The notes: generated by a model not told the origin, from the sequence alone. 64,000 nt of DNA from Ferranicluibacter rubi (GCF_011603255.1 NZ_JAANCM010000002.1:186001-250000); one strand, 5' to 3'. Positions 1-10,371 are shown, counted from the stretch's first letter. Numbers and translations are program-made.

Positions 1-954
1 CTGTTGCAGCCGGGCGACACCTTCATGGGTCTCGATCTGAACTCCGGGGGACACCTGACGCACGGTTCGCCGGTCAACATGTCCGGCAAGTGGTTCAACG
101 TCGTTTCCTACGGCGTGCGCGAGGAAGACCACCTGCTCGACATGGATGCGGTCGCCGAAAGCGCGCGCAAGCACAAGCCGAAGCTGATCATCGCTGGCGG
201 CACGGCCTATTCCCGCATCTGGGACTGGAAGCGCTTCCGCGAGATCGCCGACGAGGTCGGCGCGTGGCTGATGGTCGATATGGCGCATATCGCCGGTCTG
301 GTCGCCGGTGGCCAGCACCCGTCGCCGTTCCCGCATTGCCACGTCGCCACCACGACGACGCACAAGTCGCTGCGCGGGCCCCGCGGCGGGATGATCCTGA
401 CGAACGACGAGGATCTGGCGAAGAAGTTCAATTCGGCCGTCTTCCCCGGTCTTCAGGGCGGTCCGCTGATGCACGTCATCGCGGCGAAGGCGGTCGCCTT
501 CGGCGAAGCGCTGAAGCCTGAGTTCAAAGATTACGCAGCGCAGATCGTCAAGAACGCCAAGGCGCTCTCGCAGACGCTGGTCGATGGCGGTCTCGACATC
601 GTCTCCGGCGGCACCGACAACCACCTGATGCTGGTCGATCTTCGCAAGAAGAACGCGACGGGCAAGCGGGCGGAAGCCGCGCTCGGCCGCGCCTACATCA
701 CCTGCAACAAGAACGGCATTCCCTTCGATCCGGAAAAGCCCTTCGTCACCTCCGGCGTGCGCCTCGGCACACCGGCCGGCACGACGCGCGGCTTCAAGGA
801 AGCCGAGTTCCGCGAGATCGGCAACCTGATCGTTGAGACGCTCGATGGCCTGAAGGTCGCCAATTCCGACGAGGGTAATGCGGTCGTGGAAGCCGGCGTA
901 CGCGAAAAGGTCGTCGCGCTGACGGGCCGCTTCCCGATGTACGGCTACTTGTAA
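1..954 (+). CDS. glyA: serine hydroxymethyltransferase, 5' truncated
   Basis: Interconverts serine and glycine while charging tetrahydrofolate, using PLP, in the cytoplasm. The reading frame is already open at base 1, so the start lies outside the window; about 317 C-terminal residues of a roughly 430-residue enzyme remain. The PLP-lysine motif [14 protein letters not shown] is present, as are the preceding [11 protein letters not shown] segment and the C-terminal [15 protein letters not shown] motif. nrdR follows 12 bases after the stop, in the glyA-nrdR-rib order common in Rhizobiaceae. Identification is secure. Confidence 0.98.
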   Translation: MLQPGDTFMGLDLNSGGHLTHGSPVNMSGKWFNVVSYGVREEDHLLDMDAVAESARKHKPKLIIAGGTAYSRIWDWKRFREIADEVGAWLMVDMAHIAGLVAGGQHPSPFPHCHVATTTTHKSLRGPRGGMILTNDEDLAKKFNSAVFPGLQGGPLMHVIAAKAVAFGEALKPEFKDYAAQIVKNAKALSQTLVDGGLDIVSGGTDNHLMLVDLRKKNATGKRAEAALGRAYITCNKNGIPFDPEKPFVTSGVRLGTPAGTTRGFKEAEFREIGNLIVETLDGLKVANSDEGNAVVEAGVREKVVALTGRFPMYGYL

Positions 955-966
955 GGCTGGCACGGC

Positions 967-1440
967 ATGCGCTGCCCTTTTTGCGGATCGGAAGACAGCC
1001 AGGTCAAGGACTCGAGACCTGCGGAAGACGGCGCGGCCATTCGCCGCCGCCGCATCTGTCCGGATTGCGGTGGGCGTTTCACGACGTTCGAGCGCGTGCA
1101 ACTGCGCGAGCTCATGGTGCTGAAGAAGACCGGTCGGAAGGCGCCTTTCGACCGGGAAAAGCTGATGCGCTCGTTCGAGATCGCGCTGCGCAAGCGGCCG
1201 GTGGAACGCGAGCGGATCGAGCGTGCCGTCTCCGGCATCGTCCGGCGGCTGGAAAGCTCGGGCGAGAGCGAGATCGCCTCGGAGGAAATCGGCCTGCAGG
1301 TGCTGGAAGCGCTGAAGGGTCTCGATGACGTCGCCTTCGTGCGCTACGCCTCCGTCTATCGCGATTTCTCCCATGCGGAGGATTTCGAGAAGGTGATGGC
1401 GGAACTTTCGGCCAAGATCGCCCGCGACCCCGGCGCCTGA
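967..1440 (+). CDS. nrdR: transcriptional repressor NrdR
   Basis: Nucleotide-sensing repressor of ribonucleotide reductase genes. The 157 residues match the family length. An N-terminal zinc ribbon has two Cys pairs (CPFCGS and CPDCGGRF) and the conserved KDSR; it is followed by an ATP-cone domain (residues about 49-139: [16 protein letters not shown]...). It lies between glyA and ribD on the same strand with short gaps, so cotranscription is likely. Confidence 0.97.
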   Translation: MRCPFCGSEDSQVKDSRPAEDGAAIRRRRICPDCGGRFTTFERVQLRELMVLKKTGRKAPFDREKLMRSFEIALRKRPVERERIERAVSGIVRRLESSGESEIASEEIGLQVLEALKGLDDVAFVRYASVYRDFSHAEDFEKVMAELSAKIARDPGA

Positions 1441-1454
1441 GCGGAGCCTCAGAC

Positions 1455-2669
1455 ATGACCCCTTCCGACGACACACATGCCGACCCCGCCGCCGCCCATG
1501 CGAGAGGCTCAAGCGGTGTGGAAACCGGCTTGGCTAGCGGTGCGGAGGCGGATGCCCGGCTGATGGCGGAAGCGATCGCGGTCGGGGCCGGCCATCTCGG
1601 TCTCACCGCCAGCAATCCCTCGGTCGGCTGCCTGATCGTGCGTGACGACGGGGCGGGGCCGCGCATCATCGCCGCAGCCGTCACTGCCCCCGGCGGGCGG
1701 CCGCATGCGGAAACGCAGGCGCTGGCGCAAGCCGGCGAGGCGGCCCGCGGCGCGACCGCCTATGTCACGCTCGAACCCTGTTCCCACCACGGCCACACAG
1801 CGCCCTGCGCAGAGGCGCTGATCCGCGCCGGCATCGCCCGCGTCGTCATCTCGGTGGTGGATCCCGACACGCGCGTCTCCGGCCGCGGCATCGCCATGCT
1901 GCGCGAGGCCGGCATTTCCGTGGAAACAGGCGTGCTGGAAGCGAGAGGCGAGCGTGCGCTCGAAGCGTATCTCACACGCAAGCGCCTCGGCCGTCCGCAT
2001 GTGACGCTGAAGCTCGCTCTGTCGCGCGATGGCATGATCGGCTCCCGCGCACTTGCCGTCGGTCAGGGACAGGTCGCGATCACCGGGCCGGAAAGCTGGG
2101 ATCATGTGCAGCATCTGCGCGTCCGATCGGATGCCATCCTCGTCGGCATCGGCACTGTTGTCGCCGACGATCCGGAACTGACCGTGCGGTTGCCGGGGCT
2201 CGAGGATCGCTCGCCGGTGCGCATCGTGCTCGATGGAAACCTGCGGCTTTCACCCGACAGCAAGCTCGCCCGCACGGCCGCCCGAGTTCCTGTTATAGCG
2301 GTGGCTGGCGTGCTGTCGCCGGATGATGGAGATGTGGATCCGCACGGGCGGCAGGCCCGGGCGGATGCCCTGTCGGCGCTCGGCGTCGAAGTGCTCGAAT
2401 GGGATCCGCGCCGGCTCGACCTGCTGCTGCCGGCGCTGGCCAGCCGCGGCCTGTCCTCGCTGCTGGTGGAAGGGGGCGCGCGCACGGCGACCTCCTTCCT
2501 CGATGCGGGCATGGTCGATCGCCTGCTGCTTTTCACCGGATCGCCAACCATCGGCGCACAAGGGATTGCATCGCCCGTTCGCTCCGGTCTTGTACCCGCG
2601 CCATTCATGCATACGTCTGGCGAGGCCTTTGGGCCCGACCACCTGGATATTTACGAGAGGACACCGTGA
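1455..2669 (+). CDS. ribD: bifunctional diaminohydroxyphosphoribosylaminopyrimidine deaminase / reductase
   Basis: Catalyses the second and third steps of riboflavin synthesis. The N-terminal cytidine-deaminase-like domain shows the zinc motif HAETQAL and PCSHHGHTAPC; the C-terminal NADPH reductase domain shows the KLALSRDGMIG and LLVEGGARTA segments. At 404 residues it is slightly long because of about 30 extra low-complexity N-terminal residues; an internal start is possible. The stop overlaps the ribE start codon by one base, indicating translational coupling. Confidence 0.96.
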   Translation: MTPSDDTHADPAAAHARGSSGVETGLASGAEADARLMAEAIAVGAGHLGLTASNPSVGCLIVRDDGAGPRIIAAAVTAPGGRPHAETQALAQAGEAARGATAYVTLEPCSHHGHTAPCAEALIRAGIARVVISVVDPDTRVSGRGIAMLREAGISVETGVLEARGERALEAYLTRKRLGRPHVTLKLALSRDGMIGSRALAVGQGQVAITGPESWDHVQHLRVRSDAILVGIGTVVADDPELTVRLPGLEDRSPVRIVLDGNLRLSPDSKLARTAARVPVIAVAGVLSPDDGDVDPHGRQARADALSALGVEVLEWDPRRLDLLLPALASRGLSSLLVEGGARTATSFLDAGMVDRLLLFTGSPTIGAQGIASPVRSGLVPAPFMHTSGEAFGPDHLDIYERTP

Positions 2670-3286
2670 TGTTCACTGGCATCGTGACGGATATCGGCAA
2701 GGTCGAGAGCGTGACGCCACTCGATGAGGGCGTTCGGCTGCGAATCGCAACGGCCTATGACCCCGCCACCATCGACATCGGCGCCTCCATCTCCCACTCC
2801 GGCGTCTGCCTCACCGTGACGGCACTGCCGGAGGCAGGCGCCAACGACCGCTGGTTCGAGGTGGAAGCCTGGGAAGAGGCGCTAAGGCTGACGACGATCG
2901 CCGACTGGACGTCCGGCGCGCGCATAAACCTGGAGCGGGCGCTGAAGATCGGCGACGAACTGGGCGGTCATATCGTGTCCGGCCATATCGACGGCACGGC
3001 CGAGATCCTGTCGGTGGAGGCGGAAGGCGAGGCGACGCGGTTCCGTCTCAATGCGCCCGAGCATCTTGCCCGCTTCGTCGCGCCCAAGGGCTCCGTCGCG
3101 CTCGACGGGACGTCGCTCACGGTCAACGCCGTCAACGGTACGGAATTCGACGTGCTCCTGATCCGCCATTCGCTGGAGGTTACCACCTGGGGCGACCGGA
3201 AGGCCGGCGACCGCGTCAACTTCGAGGTGGACACGATGGCGCGTTACGCCGCGCGGCTGGCCGACTTCCCGGCAGAGGGCGTCTGA
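2669..3286 (+). CDS. ribE: riboflavin synthase alpha subunit
   Basis: Dismutates two 6,7-dimethyl-8-ribityllumazines to riboflavin. The protein starts MFTGIVTDIG as in nearly all family members, which fixes the start at the ATG overlapping the ribD stop. Its 205 residues contain two lumazine-binding repeats, with VCLTVT and LGGHIVSGHIDG in the first half and DGTSLTVN in the second. Known elsewhere as ribC or ribE. Confidence 0.96.
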   Translation: MFTGIVTDIGKVESVTPLDEGVRLRIATAYDPATIDIGASISHSGVCLTVTALPEAGANDRWFEVEAWEEALRLTTIADWTSGARINLERALKIGDELGGHIVSGHIDGTAEILSVEAEGEATRFRLNAPEHLARFVAPKGSVALDGTSLTVNAVNGTEFDVLLIRHSLEVTTWGDRKAGDRVNFEVDTMARYAARLADFPAEGV

Positions 3287-3304
3287 CGCCTTCGTACAAC
3301 ATGA

Positions 3305-3823
3305 CTATCTCTCGCAGAGAACGACCTGCGCACCGTGATAGACGGTGCGGGCCGTCTCGCGGAAGCCGAGCTTTGAGGCAACGCGCAGCGACGCGATGTT
3401 GCCGAGATCGATAAGGCAGGTGCGGCGGGCCTTGGGATAGGTTCGCTCGCCCCACTTCAGGGCGGCGGACACCGCCTCGGTGGCATAGCCCCGGCCATGG
3501 GCCGCGGGCGAAAGCGCCCATCCGGTCTCCATCGTGCCTTCGAGCGAGGGCTGGATGACGCGGTGCAGATCGTGGAAGCCGGCCTCGCCGATGAAGGCGC
3601 CGCTCTCCTTGTCCTGCAAGGCGAAGAACACGAAGCCGAAATAATGCCACATACCGACCTGCCGCAGAAACCGCGTCCAGGCCTGCTCCCGCGAGAACGG
3701 CACGCCGCCGATGAAGCGCACGACCTGCGCATCGGCAAAGAGGCTGGCATAGGCTGGGAAGTCGTCGCGGCGATAGGGGCGGAGGATGAGACGTTGTGTC
3801 TCAAGGGTCGGAACGGTGTGCAT
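3305..3823 (-). CDS. GNAT family N-acetyltransferase (RimJ/RimL-like)
   Basis: 172 residues starting MHTVPTLETQRLILRP, the usual opening of RimJ/RimL-type acetyltransferases. GWALSPAAHGRGYATEAV is the acetyl-CoA-binding motif A, followed by the NIASLRVASKLGF motif. Substrate unknown. The gene is inserted on the opposite strand between ribE and ribH. A longer reading upstream of the chosen ATG has no family similarity, so the shorter start is preferred. Confidence 0.85.
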   Translation of the reverse strand: MHTVPTLETQRLILRPYRRDDFPAYASLFADAQVVRFIGGVPFSREQAWTRFLRQVGMWHYFGFVFFALQDKESGAFIGEAGFHDLHRVIQPSLEGTMETGWALSPAAHGRGYATEAVSAALKWGERTYPKARRTCLIDLGNIASLRVASKLGFRETARTVYHGAQVVLCER

Positions 3824-3993
3824 GAACGCCTTCTTAAACGCGAATCGCGCGTACCGCAAAGCTGCCCTGCGCGCCGGGAACGGGAAAAGGCTTGCCATTC
3901 CGGCTTCGCCGTGGTTTTACCCGTGCCTCTGCCGGCAAAGCGACCGGCTATTTCCACATTCCATTCTGCCTCCATTTCCAGACAGGTGAACCG

Positions 3994-4455
3994 ATGGCCG
4001 AGAGCGTCAAGCCCCATATCCTCATCGTCGAGGCCCGTTTCTACGACGACATGGCAGATGCGCTGCTCGACGGCGCTACATCCGCGCTAAAGGACGCCGG
4101 CGCGACCTATGACGTCGTGACCGTGCCCGGCGCACTCGAAATCCCCGGCGCGATCGCCATGGCCCTCGACGGCATCGACAATGGCGCCACTGAATATGAC
4201 GGCTTCGTCGCGCTCGGCATGGTCATCCGTGGCGAGACCTACCACTTCGATATCGTCGCTAACGAGTCTTGCCGCGCGCTCATGGACCTGACCGTGAGCG
4301 AAAGCCTTGCCATCGGCAACGGCATCCTAACGGTCGAGAACGACGAGCAGGCCTGGGTTCGCGCTCGCAAGTCGGAAGGCGACAAGGGCGGCTTTGCCGC
4401 GCGTGCAGCCTTGACGATGATTGCGCTGAAAGCCAAGCTCGGAGGCGAACAGTGA
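3994..4455 (+). CDS. ribH: 6,7-dimethyl-8-ribityllumazine synthase
   Basis: Condenses the RibD-branch pyrimidine with the butanone phosphate to make lumazine. 153 residues. Family motifs seen: [26 protein letters not shown] (with the catalytic His region) and ILTVEN. It begins [20 protein letters not shown], so the in-frame upstream extension is not used. The stop overlaps the GTG start of nusB by two or three bases. Confidence 0.96.
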   Translation: MAESVKPHILIVEARFYDDMADALLDGATSALKDAGATYDVVTVPGALEIPGAIAMALDGIDNGATEYDGFVALGMVIRGETYHFDIVANESCRALMDLTVSESLAIGNGILTVENDEQAWVRARKSEGDKGGFAARAALTMIALKAKLGGEQ

Positions 4456-4937
4456 GCACTCCGAACGAACAGACGCCGCCCGTCAAGCAGGCGAACCAGC
4501 GCGGTGCCGCGCGTCTCGCCGCCGTGCAGGCGCTCTACCAGATGGATATCGGCGGCACCGGCGTGCTGGAGATCGTCGCGGAATACGAGACGCATCGCCT
4601 CGGCCAGGAGATCGACGGCGATACCTACCTGAAGGCCGATGCCTCCTGGTTCCGCTCGATCGTCTCCGGCGTCGTGCGCGACCAGCGCAAGCTCGATCCG
4701 CTGATCGGCGCGGCGCTGCAGGACGACTGGGCGCTGTCCCGTCTCGATTCGACCGTGCGCGCCATCCTGCGCGCCGGCACCTTCGAGCTGACCGAGCGCA
4801 AGGACGTGCCCGTGGCCGTCATCGTCACCGAATATGTCGAGATCGCCCGCGCCTTCTTCGAAGAAGACGAGCCGAAGCTCGTCAACGCCGTCCTCGACCG
4901 CATCGCGCGGCAATTCAGGACGGATGTGCGGAAGTAG
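4452..4937 (+). CDS. nusB: transcription antitermination factor NusB
   Basis: RNA-binding partner of NusE/S10 in rRNA antitermination. 161 residues from a GTG start that overlaps the ribH stop. The all-helical NusB signature is present: [16 protein letters not shown] at the N terminus and [31 protein letters not shown] near the C terminus. ribH-nusB coupling is widespread in bacteria. Confidence 0.96.
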   Translation: MSTPNEQTPPVKQANQRGAARLAAVQALYQMDIGGTGVLEIVAEYETHRLGQEIDGDTYLKADASWFRSIVSGVVRDQRKLDPLIGAALQDDWALSRLDSTVRAILRAGTFELTERKDVPVAVIVTEYVEIARAFFEEDEPKLVNAVLDRIARQFRTDVRK

Positions 4938-5035
4938 ATCGTTTTTTCAACAGTCTGCCGGAACACTGAAGACTCACCCGTCCAGGGTTTAAGACAGACT
5001 GTTTGACAGGTCGCGCGGCCTCACTAGGACACGGG

Positions 5036-5989
5036 CTAGGCCGCCTTGCGGACGAAGCGCTGTTCGGTGACCTCTTCGCCCCATTGCCGGCCGGGCTGTT
5101 CGTCCACCAACGCAAAGCCATTGGCCTCGTAGAGGTGCCGTGCCGCGTCCAGCCCTTTGAACGTCCAGAGGTGCGTTTCGGTAAAGCCCGTGCGGTCGCA
5201 GAAGGACAGGGCTTCGCTGAGCAGGCGGCGGCCGGTGCCGCCTCCGCGTTGCCCTTCATCGACGATGAACCAGCGCAAATGGGCAAGGCCTGCGCCCAGA
5301 TCCTCGCCATCGATCGCCACGCTGCCGACGATTCTCCCGCTTTCCACAGCCGACCAGAGCCCGTTGACCGGCTTGTCCAGCCTTTGGACGAACGCGGCCA
5401 ATCCCGCCGCAACCTGGGCTTCGAAGTAGGCGCCGAAGCCGACGCGACGATAGAAGGCTGCATGCATCTCGGTCGATCTGCCGATCATGCCGGATCGATA
5501 TCCGCTTTCGATCGTGACGGCCGGGCGATCGATCCGCCCAGTATCGGTCCTGCCGGCATGAAGCGCGTTGGTGTAGGTGCGAAGGCCAGCCAGCACCGCT
5601 TCGCGGTCCGTAACCTGCAGCCGGGAGAGGGCGGCGGCAACCTGCGATGTGGCAAAGGCATGAATGGCGGCAACAGTGCCCTGTCCCTTCGCCGTCAGGC
5701 TCAGGCACTTCGTGCGGCCGTCGCCGTTGCTGCTTTCCTCCTTGACCTCGCCCGCATCGACAAGTTTGCGGACAAGGCGGCTGACGCTTGATTTTTCCAG
5801 GCTGAGCAACGTGCAGAGCATGCCGGCCGTTATCGCCGGATGTGCCTCGATCTCAATAAGGGCGTGAACAGCGGATGGTGCCAGATCCGTGCCGGCAAGC
5901 GTCGGCTCGAGGAAGCCGAGTTCCCGCACGAGACCACGCGATGCATTGCGGATGGAGCGGATCATCTCGTCGGAGCCTGTCGATAGCAT
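5036..5989 (-). CDS. MarR-family regulator fused to GNAT acetyltransferase
   Basis: 317 residues. The first ~150 are a MarR winged helix (LSLEKSSVSRLVRKLVDAGEV recognition helix, then the DGRTKCLSLTAKG wing). The last ~150 are a GNAT domain with the acetyl-CoA motif QRGGGTGRRLLSEAL and the terminal HLYEANGF segment. Such fusions are a known family; the acetyltransferase substrate is unknown. An upstream TTG start would lie inside the palindrome at 6005-6023, so the ATG at 5989 is preferred. The palindrome suggests autoregulation. Confidence 0.9.
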   Translation of the reverse strand: MLSTGSDEMIRSIRNASRGLVRELGFLEPTLAGTDLAPSAVHALIEIEAHPAITAGMLCTLLSLEKSSVSRLVRKLVDAGEVKEESSNGDGRTKCLSLTAKGQGTVAAIHAFATSQVAAALSRLQVTDREAVLAGLRTYTNALHAGRTDTGRIDRPAVTIESGYRSGMIGRSTEMHAAFYRRVGFGAYFEAQVAAGLAAFVQRLDKPVNGLWSAVESGRIVGSVAIDGEDLGAGLAHLRWFIVDEGQRGGGTGRRLLSEALSFCDRTGFTETHLWTFKGLDAARHLYEANGFALVDEQPGRQWGEEVTEQRFVRKAA

Positions 5990-6004
5990 GATGATCTCCA
6001 AGTT

Positions 6005-6023
6005 AGTTGTACCGTACAACTAC
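6005..6023. promoter_or_regulatory. perfect palindrome, likely MarR operator
   Basis: TAGTTGTAC-C-GTACAACTA is a perfect 9-1-9 inverted repeat. It lies 16 bases upstream of the MarR-GNAT start and about 260 bases upstream of hppA. Its size and symmetry fit a MarR dimer site; autoregulation is inferred. Confidence 0.6.
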
Positions 6024-6285
6024 CTATCATGAGATCTTCGGTTGTCAAAGGCGGGGTTGTCCCGGGAGCCGAAAGACAGAGTCTTGCGTCATCCGGAGAT
6101 GTTCCGGGTTTTCCGCGACCGGTTCCGATTTCATAGCCAGCATTGGCCCGCGATCCCCGCTTGACCTTGCCGATTCTCCGCCGCACTCTTCAGCTCTGCC
6201 CGGCGGCGCGAGGAGGCGGTGCAGGGAGGGGACGGGATCGGCGGAGCAGTGTGCGGCGCGGTCTCCAAAGGAGGAAACAGACGAC

Positions 6286-8421
6286 ATGATTGTTCTACTG
6301 GGCGTAATTCTTTGCGGACTGGTTTCGGTGGCCTATGCCATCTGGGCAACGCGGTCCGTGCTGGCTGCCGATCAGGGCAATGCCCGCATGCAGGAAATTG
6401 CAGGCTATATTCGCGAGGGCGCGCAGGCCTATCTCGCACGGCAATATCTCACCATCGCCATCGTCGGCGCCATCGTCTTCGTCGCGGCCTGGCTGCTTCT
6501 CTCGGGCACGGCCGCCATCGGCTTCCTGATCGGTGCCGTTCTCTCGGGCGCGGCCGGCTTCATCGGCATGCATGTCTCCGTGCGGGCAAACGTGCGCACG
6601 GCGCAAGCGGCGTCCGTCAGCCTTTCGGCCGGCCTCGATATCGCCTTCAAGTCCGGGGCCATCACCGGCATGCTGGTCGCGGGTCTCGCGCTGCTCGGCG
6701 TCTCCCTTTACTACCTCATCCTCACCGCCGGGCTCGGCCATGCCCCCGGCGACCGCGAGGTGATCGATGCGCTCGTTTCGCTCGGCTTCGGCGCGTCGCT
6801 GATCTCGATCTTCGCCCGGCTCGGCGGCGGCATCTTCACCAAGGGCGCGGATGTCGGCGGCGATCTCGTCGGCAAGGTCGAGGCCGGTATTCCCGAGGAC
6901 GATCCGCGCAATCCCGCCACCATTGCCGACAATGTCGGCGATAACGTCGGCGACTGCGCCGGCATGGCGGCCGACCTGTTCGAGACCTATGCCGTCTCGA
7001 TCGTCGCGACCATGGTGCTGGCGGCGATCTTCTTTGCCGGCAGTGCGGCGCTGGCCACCACCATGGTCTATCCGCTCGCCATCTGCGGCACCTGCATCAT
7101 CACCTCGATCATCGGCACCTTCTTCGTCAAACTCGGCTCCAACGGCTCGATCATGGGCGCGCTCTATCGCGGCCTGATCGTGACCGGCCTCCTGTCGATC
7201 TTCGGGCTCGCTCTGGCGACGACGGTCACCGTCGGCTGGGGCGTCATCGGCACCGTCGATGGCAAGGAGATCACCGGGGCGAGCCTGTTTGGCTGCGGCA
7301 TCCTCGGTCTCGTGGTGACCGCGCTGATCGTCGTCATCACCGAATACTACACCGGCACCAACAAGCGCCCGGTCAATTCCATCGCCCAGGCCTCCGTCAG
7401 CGGCCATGGGACGAATGTCATCCAGGGGCTGGCCGTCTCGCTCGAATCGACGGCGCTGCCCGCCATCGTCATCGTCGGCGGCATCATCACCACCTACCAG
7501 CTCGCGGGTCTTTTCGGCACCGGCATCGCCGTGACCGCCATGCTCGGCATCGCCGGCATGATCGTGGCGCTCGATGCCTTCGGTCCCGTCACTGACAATG
7601 CCGGCGGCATCGCCGAGATGGCGCATCTGCCGCCGGAAGTCCGCAAGTCCACCGATGCACTGGATGCCGTGGGCAATACGACCAAGGCGGTGACCAAGGG
7701 CTATGCCATCGGCTCGGCCGGGCTCGGCGCGCTGGTGCTGTTTGCAGCCTATGCCAACGACCTGAAATACTTCGCCGCCAACGGCGACAAATATCCCTAT
7801 TACGCTGATGTCGGCGTGATCTCCTTCGATCTCTCCAACCCCTACGTCGTTGCCGGGCTGATCTTCGGCGGCATGATCCCCTATCTCTTCGGCGGCATTG
7901 CCATGACGGCGGTCGGCCGGGCGGCAGGCTCGGTGGTGGAGGAGGTGCGCCGGCAGTTTCGCGAAAAGCCGGGCATCATGGCCGGCACGGACAAGCCCGA
8001 CTACGGCCGGGCGGTGGATATGCTGACCAAAGCGGCGATTCGCGAGATGATCGTGCCGTCTCTGCTGCCGGTCCTCGCGCCCGTCGTCGTCTATTTCGGC
8101 GTGCTCGCCATCTCGGGCTCCAAGGCCTCGGCCTTTGCCGCCCTCGGCGCGTCGCTGCTGGGCGTCATCGTCAACGGGCTCTTCGTCGCGATCTCCATGA
8201 CATCGGGCGGCGGCGCCTGGGACAATGCCAAGAAGAGCTTCGAGGACGGCTTCGTCGACAAGGACGGGCAACGCCACCTGAAGGGCTCGGACGCCCACAA
8301 AGCCTCCGTCACCGGCGATACGGTGGGCGATCCCTACAAGGACACTGCTGGCCCGGCCGTGAACCCGGCGATCAAGATCACCAACATCGTGGCGCTGCTG
8401 CTGTTGGCCGTTCTCGCCTGA
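6286..8421 (+). CDS. hppA: membrane-bound proton-translocating pyrophosphatase
   Basis: Couples PPi hydrolysis to proton export across the membrane. 711 residues with many hydrophobic segments. The catalytic loop [18 protein letters not shown] and [19 protein letters not shown] lie at about residues 188-225. The [17 protein letters not shown] segment (about 463) has the lysine that marks the K+-independent subclass. The start is supported by AAAGGAGGAAACAG upstream. A strong terminator follows the gene. Confidence 0.97.
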   Translation: MIVLLGVILCGLVSVAYAIWATRSVLAADQGNARMQEIAGYIREGAQAYLARQYLTIAIVGAIVFVAAWLLLSGTAAIGFLIGAVLSGAAGFIGMHVSVRANVRTAQAASVSLSAGLDIAFKSGAITGMLVAGLALLGVSLYYLILTAGLGHAPGDREVIDALVSLGFGASLISIFARLGGGIFTKGADVGGDLVGKVEAGIPEDDPRNPATIADNVGDNVGDCAGMAADLFETYAVSIVATMVLAAIFFAGSAALATTMVYPLAICGTCIITSIIGTFFVKLGSNGSIMGALYRGLIVTGLLSIFGLALATTVTVGWGVIGTVDGKEITGASLFGCGILGLVVTALIVVITEYYTGTNKRPVNSIAQASVSGHGTNVIQGLAVSLESTALPAIVIVGGIITTYQLAGLFGTGIAVTAMLGIAGMIVALDAFGPVTDNAGGIAEMAHLPPEVRKSTDALDAVGNTTKAVTKGYAIGSAGLGALVLFAAYANDLKYFAANGDKYPYYADVGVISFDLSNPYVVAGLIFGGMIPYLFGGIAMTAVGRAAGSVVEEVRRQFREKPGIMAGTDKPDYGRAVDMLTKAAIREMIVPSLLPVLAPVVVYFGVLAISGSKASAFAALGASLLGVIVNGLFVAISMTSGGGAWDNAKKSFEDGFVDKDGQRHLKGSDAHKASVTGDTVGDPYKDTAGPAVNPAIKITNIVALLLLAVLA

Positions 8422-8475
8422 GACGGTTTCCGGTCGATCAGACCGGAAACCCTATGAGCGGCGTAAAGGCAAAAG

Positions 8476-8507
8476 AAACCCGCAGCGCCCTCGGCGCTGC
8501 GGGTTTT
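8476..8507 (+). terminator. rho-independent terminator after hppA
   Basis: A 14-bp perfect stem (AAACCCGCAGCGCC / GGCGCTGCGGGTTT) with a three-base loop CTC ends in a T run. It lies 55 bases after hppA and 45 bases before the convergent bamE stop, so it may serve both strands. Confidence 0.88.
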
Positions 8508-8551
8508 GTCGTGTTGTCCCCTCGGTCTGTCGACGGGAAACGAGATGAGCG

Positions 8552-9088
8552 TCAGAGGCCGCCGCTGTTGCCGCTTCCCGAGAGAACAGAACGCGCCATG
8601 CCCTTGCCGATGCCGTTGCCGGTCAGAAGCTGGCTGAGGAAGGTGAGTTCCTTGCCGCCTGTCGGCGTGGTGCGGGAGATCATGTCGAAAACCTTGCCGT
8701 CCTGCTGCGTGTAGTGCGCGAGCTGGGACACGGTGCCGTCCTTGTCGAAGTAGACGGCGAGAATGCTCTGGTCGATCAGCTTCGGCTTCATGAAGGCGAC
8801 CGGGCGGCGGCGCTTCTGCGAGATGTAGTAGAACACCTCGTTGTCGAAGGTCGCGGTGGTCGAGGGCGTGCCGAGCGACAGCAGCACCTGCTCGCGGCTG
8901 GAGCCGACGGGCACGAGCGCCAGCGTCTCCTGATCTACCACGTATCCCTGGTTATAGGTCTGCGACACGGTGAACAGGTCGCCCGAGCTCTGGCAGCCGG
9001 CCAGGAGGCCCGCGCAGAGCGTGACGGCGAGGCCCGTCCGGTTCAGAAACTGCATGTCGGACTTGAAAAAACGTCTCGTCAACGACAT
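8552..9088 (-). CDS. bamE: outer-membrane protein assembly factor BamE (OmlA/SmpA) lipoprotein
   Basis: Small lipoprotein of the BAM complex that inserts outer-membrane beta barrels. The N terminus has basic residues, a hydrophobic stretch and a lipobox ending LLAGC (Cys about residue 32). The SmpA/OmlA domain follows: GYVVDQETLALVPVGSSREQVLLSLG with the YYISQ strand. An alternative ATG 33 bases downstream would give a shorter signal peptide. Confidence 0.9.
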   Translation of the reverse strand: MSLTRRFFKSDMQFLNRTGLAVTLCAGLLAGCQSSGDLFTVSQTYNQGYVVDQETLALVPVGSSREQVLLSLGTPSTTATFDNEVFYYISQKRRRPVAFMKPKLIDQSILAVYFDKDGTVSQLAHYTQQDGKVFDMISRTTPTGGKELTFLSQLLTGNGIGKGMARSVLSGSGNSGGL

Positions 9089-9226
9089 CTCCCTTGAAGA
9101 TACGCCGGCAGATGCGCCATTGCTTTTCGTGCCTGCTTCGGTAAACCAGCTTCCGCGATCATGCAACAAGACGATGCGCGTACCCCCGGTGTTTCAGAGT
9201 GTTTGAAGCGGGGAAAGTTGGGCTTA

Positions 9227-9823
9227 ATGATGTTTTTCGGGCTGTTCGGCAAAAAAAACGGCAATGCCGCCATCGTCGCCCGTCAGTACGACCTCCTGAC
9301 GGCCGCAGCGCGCCAGCCTGTGCTCTATGAAAGCATGGATGTGCCCGATACCGTTATGGGACGGTTCGAAATGGTCTCGGCCGTGCTGATTCTCTACTTT
9401 CGCCGCACACGGGCCTCCGCCCGGGCAGGGCAGGAGATCGCGCAGGAGATCGTGGATGCCTTCTTCGAGGATGTCGATCACTCGATCCGCGAACTCGGCG
9501 TCGGCGATGTCAGCGTGCCCAAGCGCATGAAGAAGCTGGCCTCCATGTTCTATGGTCGGCTGGAGAGCTATTCCGCAGCGCTCGACCAGGGCGACCGGCC
9601 GGCGCTGGAGGCGGCGCTCCGGCGCAATTTTCACCCCAAGGCCGAGGGGCCTGCACCCTCGATGGCAGCCCTTGCCGCCTATATGATGTCGGCTGAGGCC
9701 GCGCTGACCGCAACCGGCGAGGATCAGGTCGAGACGGGAGCGCTGGCGATCCCTGCGCCTGAGGCTCTGCCGATGCCGGAAACCTTGACTGCAGACGACG
9801 CTAGACAAAGGAATGACCTGTGA
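9227..9823 (+). CDS. ubiquinol-cytochrome c chaperone family protein
   Basis: 198 residues; similar to the CBP3/UQCC1-type chaperone domain linked to cytochrome bc1 assembly. The core runs from VYESMDVPDTVMGRFEM-like residues through the DHSIRELGVGDVSVPKRMKKLA motif, with FYGRLESY just after. GGGGAAAG precedes the double ATG. It overlaps the next gene by four bases, a conserved pairing in Rhizobiales. Confidence 0.88.
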   Translation: MMFFGLFGKKNGNAAIVARQYDLLTAAARQPVLYESMDVPDTVMGRFEMVSAVLILYFRRTRASARAGQEIAQEIVDAFFEDVDHSIRELGVGDVSVPKRMKKLASMFYGRLESYSAALDQGDRPALEAALRRNFHPKAEGPAPSMAALAAYMMSAEAALTATGEDQVETGALAIPAPEALPMPETLTADDARQRNDL

Positions 9824-10371
9824 AGCCCGATGAAATCTCCGCCTATTCCCATCCGGTCAAGGTCAGCACCCTTTCTGCCAGCCTGACGAACCTGCGTCTT
9901 GAGGCCGACGCGCAGGCGCTGGAAGCGCTGGCGCGCCAGTGGAACGTGACGGAGGTCCGCAGCCTCAAGGCCGACCTACAGATCGCCCGCTGGAAGAAGG
10001 ACGGAGTGCGGGTGAAGGGCCGGGTGATGGCTGATCTGGTGCAGGAATGCGTGGTGACGCTGGAGCCGGTGGAAAGCCACATAGACGAACCGGTGGAAGC
10101 GACCTACGTGCCGGACGGATCGAAGCTCGCCCGCGCGCTGACCGTCGAGACTGCCGAGATGGTGGTGGACCCCGACGGTCCGGATGCGCCCGACATCTTC
10201 GTCGGAGATACGATCGATATCGGCCAGACGGTGGCCGAGCATGCGGCCATGGCGATCGACCCCTATCCGAAAAAGGCGGGTGCCGCCTTTCCGGGACACA
10301 TCGAAAGCACCGAGAAGGACGACAAGCGCCCGAACCCGTTTGCCGCCCTCAAGGACTGGAAGAAAGACTAA
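9820..10371 (+). CDS. DUF177 / YceD family protein
   Basis: 183 residues from a GTG that overlaps the previous stop. YceD (DUF177) proteins are linked to 23S rRNA accumulation and usually sit before rpmF or plsX. Visible family features are VKGRVMADLVQECVVTLEPV, a two-Cys-free beta segment, and the acidic DIDIGQTVAEHAAMAIDPYP-like C-terminal motif. plsX follows after about 217 bases. Confidence 0.88.
   Translation: MKPDEISAYSHPVKVSTLSASLTNLRLEADAQALEALARQWNVTEVRSLKADLQIARWKKDGVRVKGRVMADLVQECVVTLEPVESHIDEPVEATYVPDGSKLARALTVETAEMVVDPDGPDAPDIFVGDTIDIGQTVAEHAAMAIDPYPKKAGAAFPGHIESTEKDDKRPNPFAALKDWKKD

Noticed and set aside
3824-3993. FMN riboswitch ahead of ribH
   Set aside because: The gap is short and lacks the conserved FMN-aptamer blocks.
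6295-8298. 667-codon open frame antisense to hppA
   Set aside because: Arises from GC-rich third positions of hppA; composition is His/Asp/Gly/Arg-heavy with no motif.
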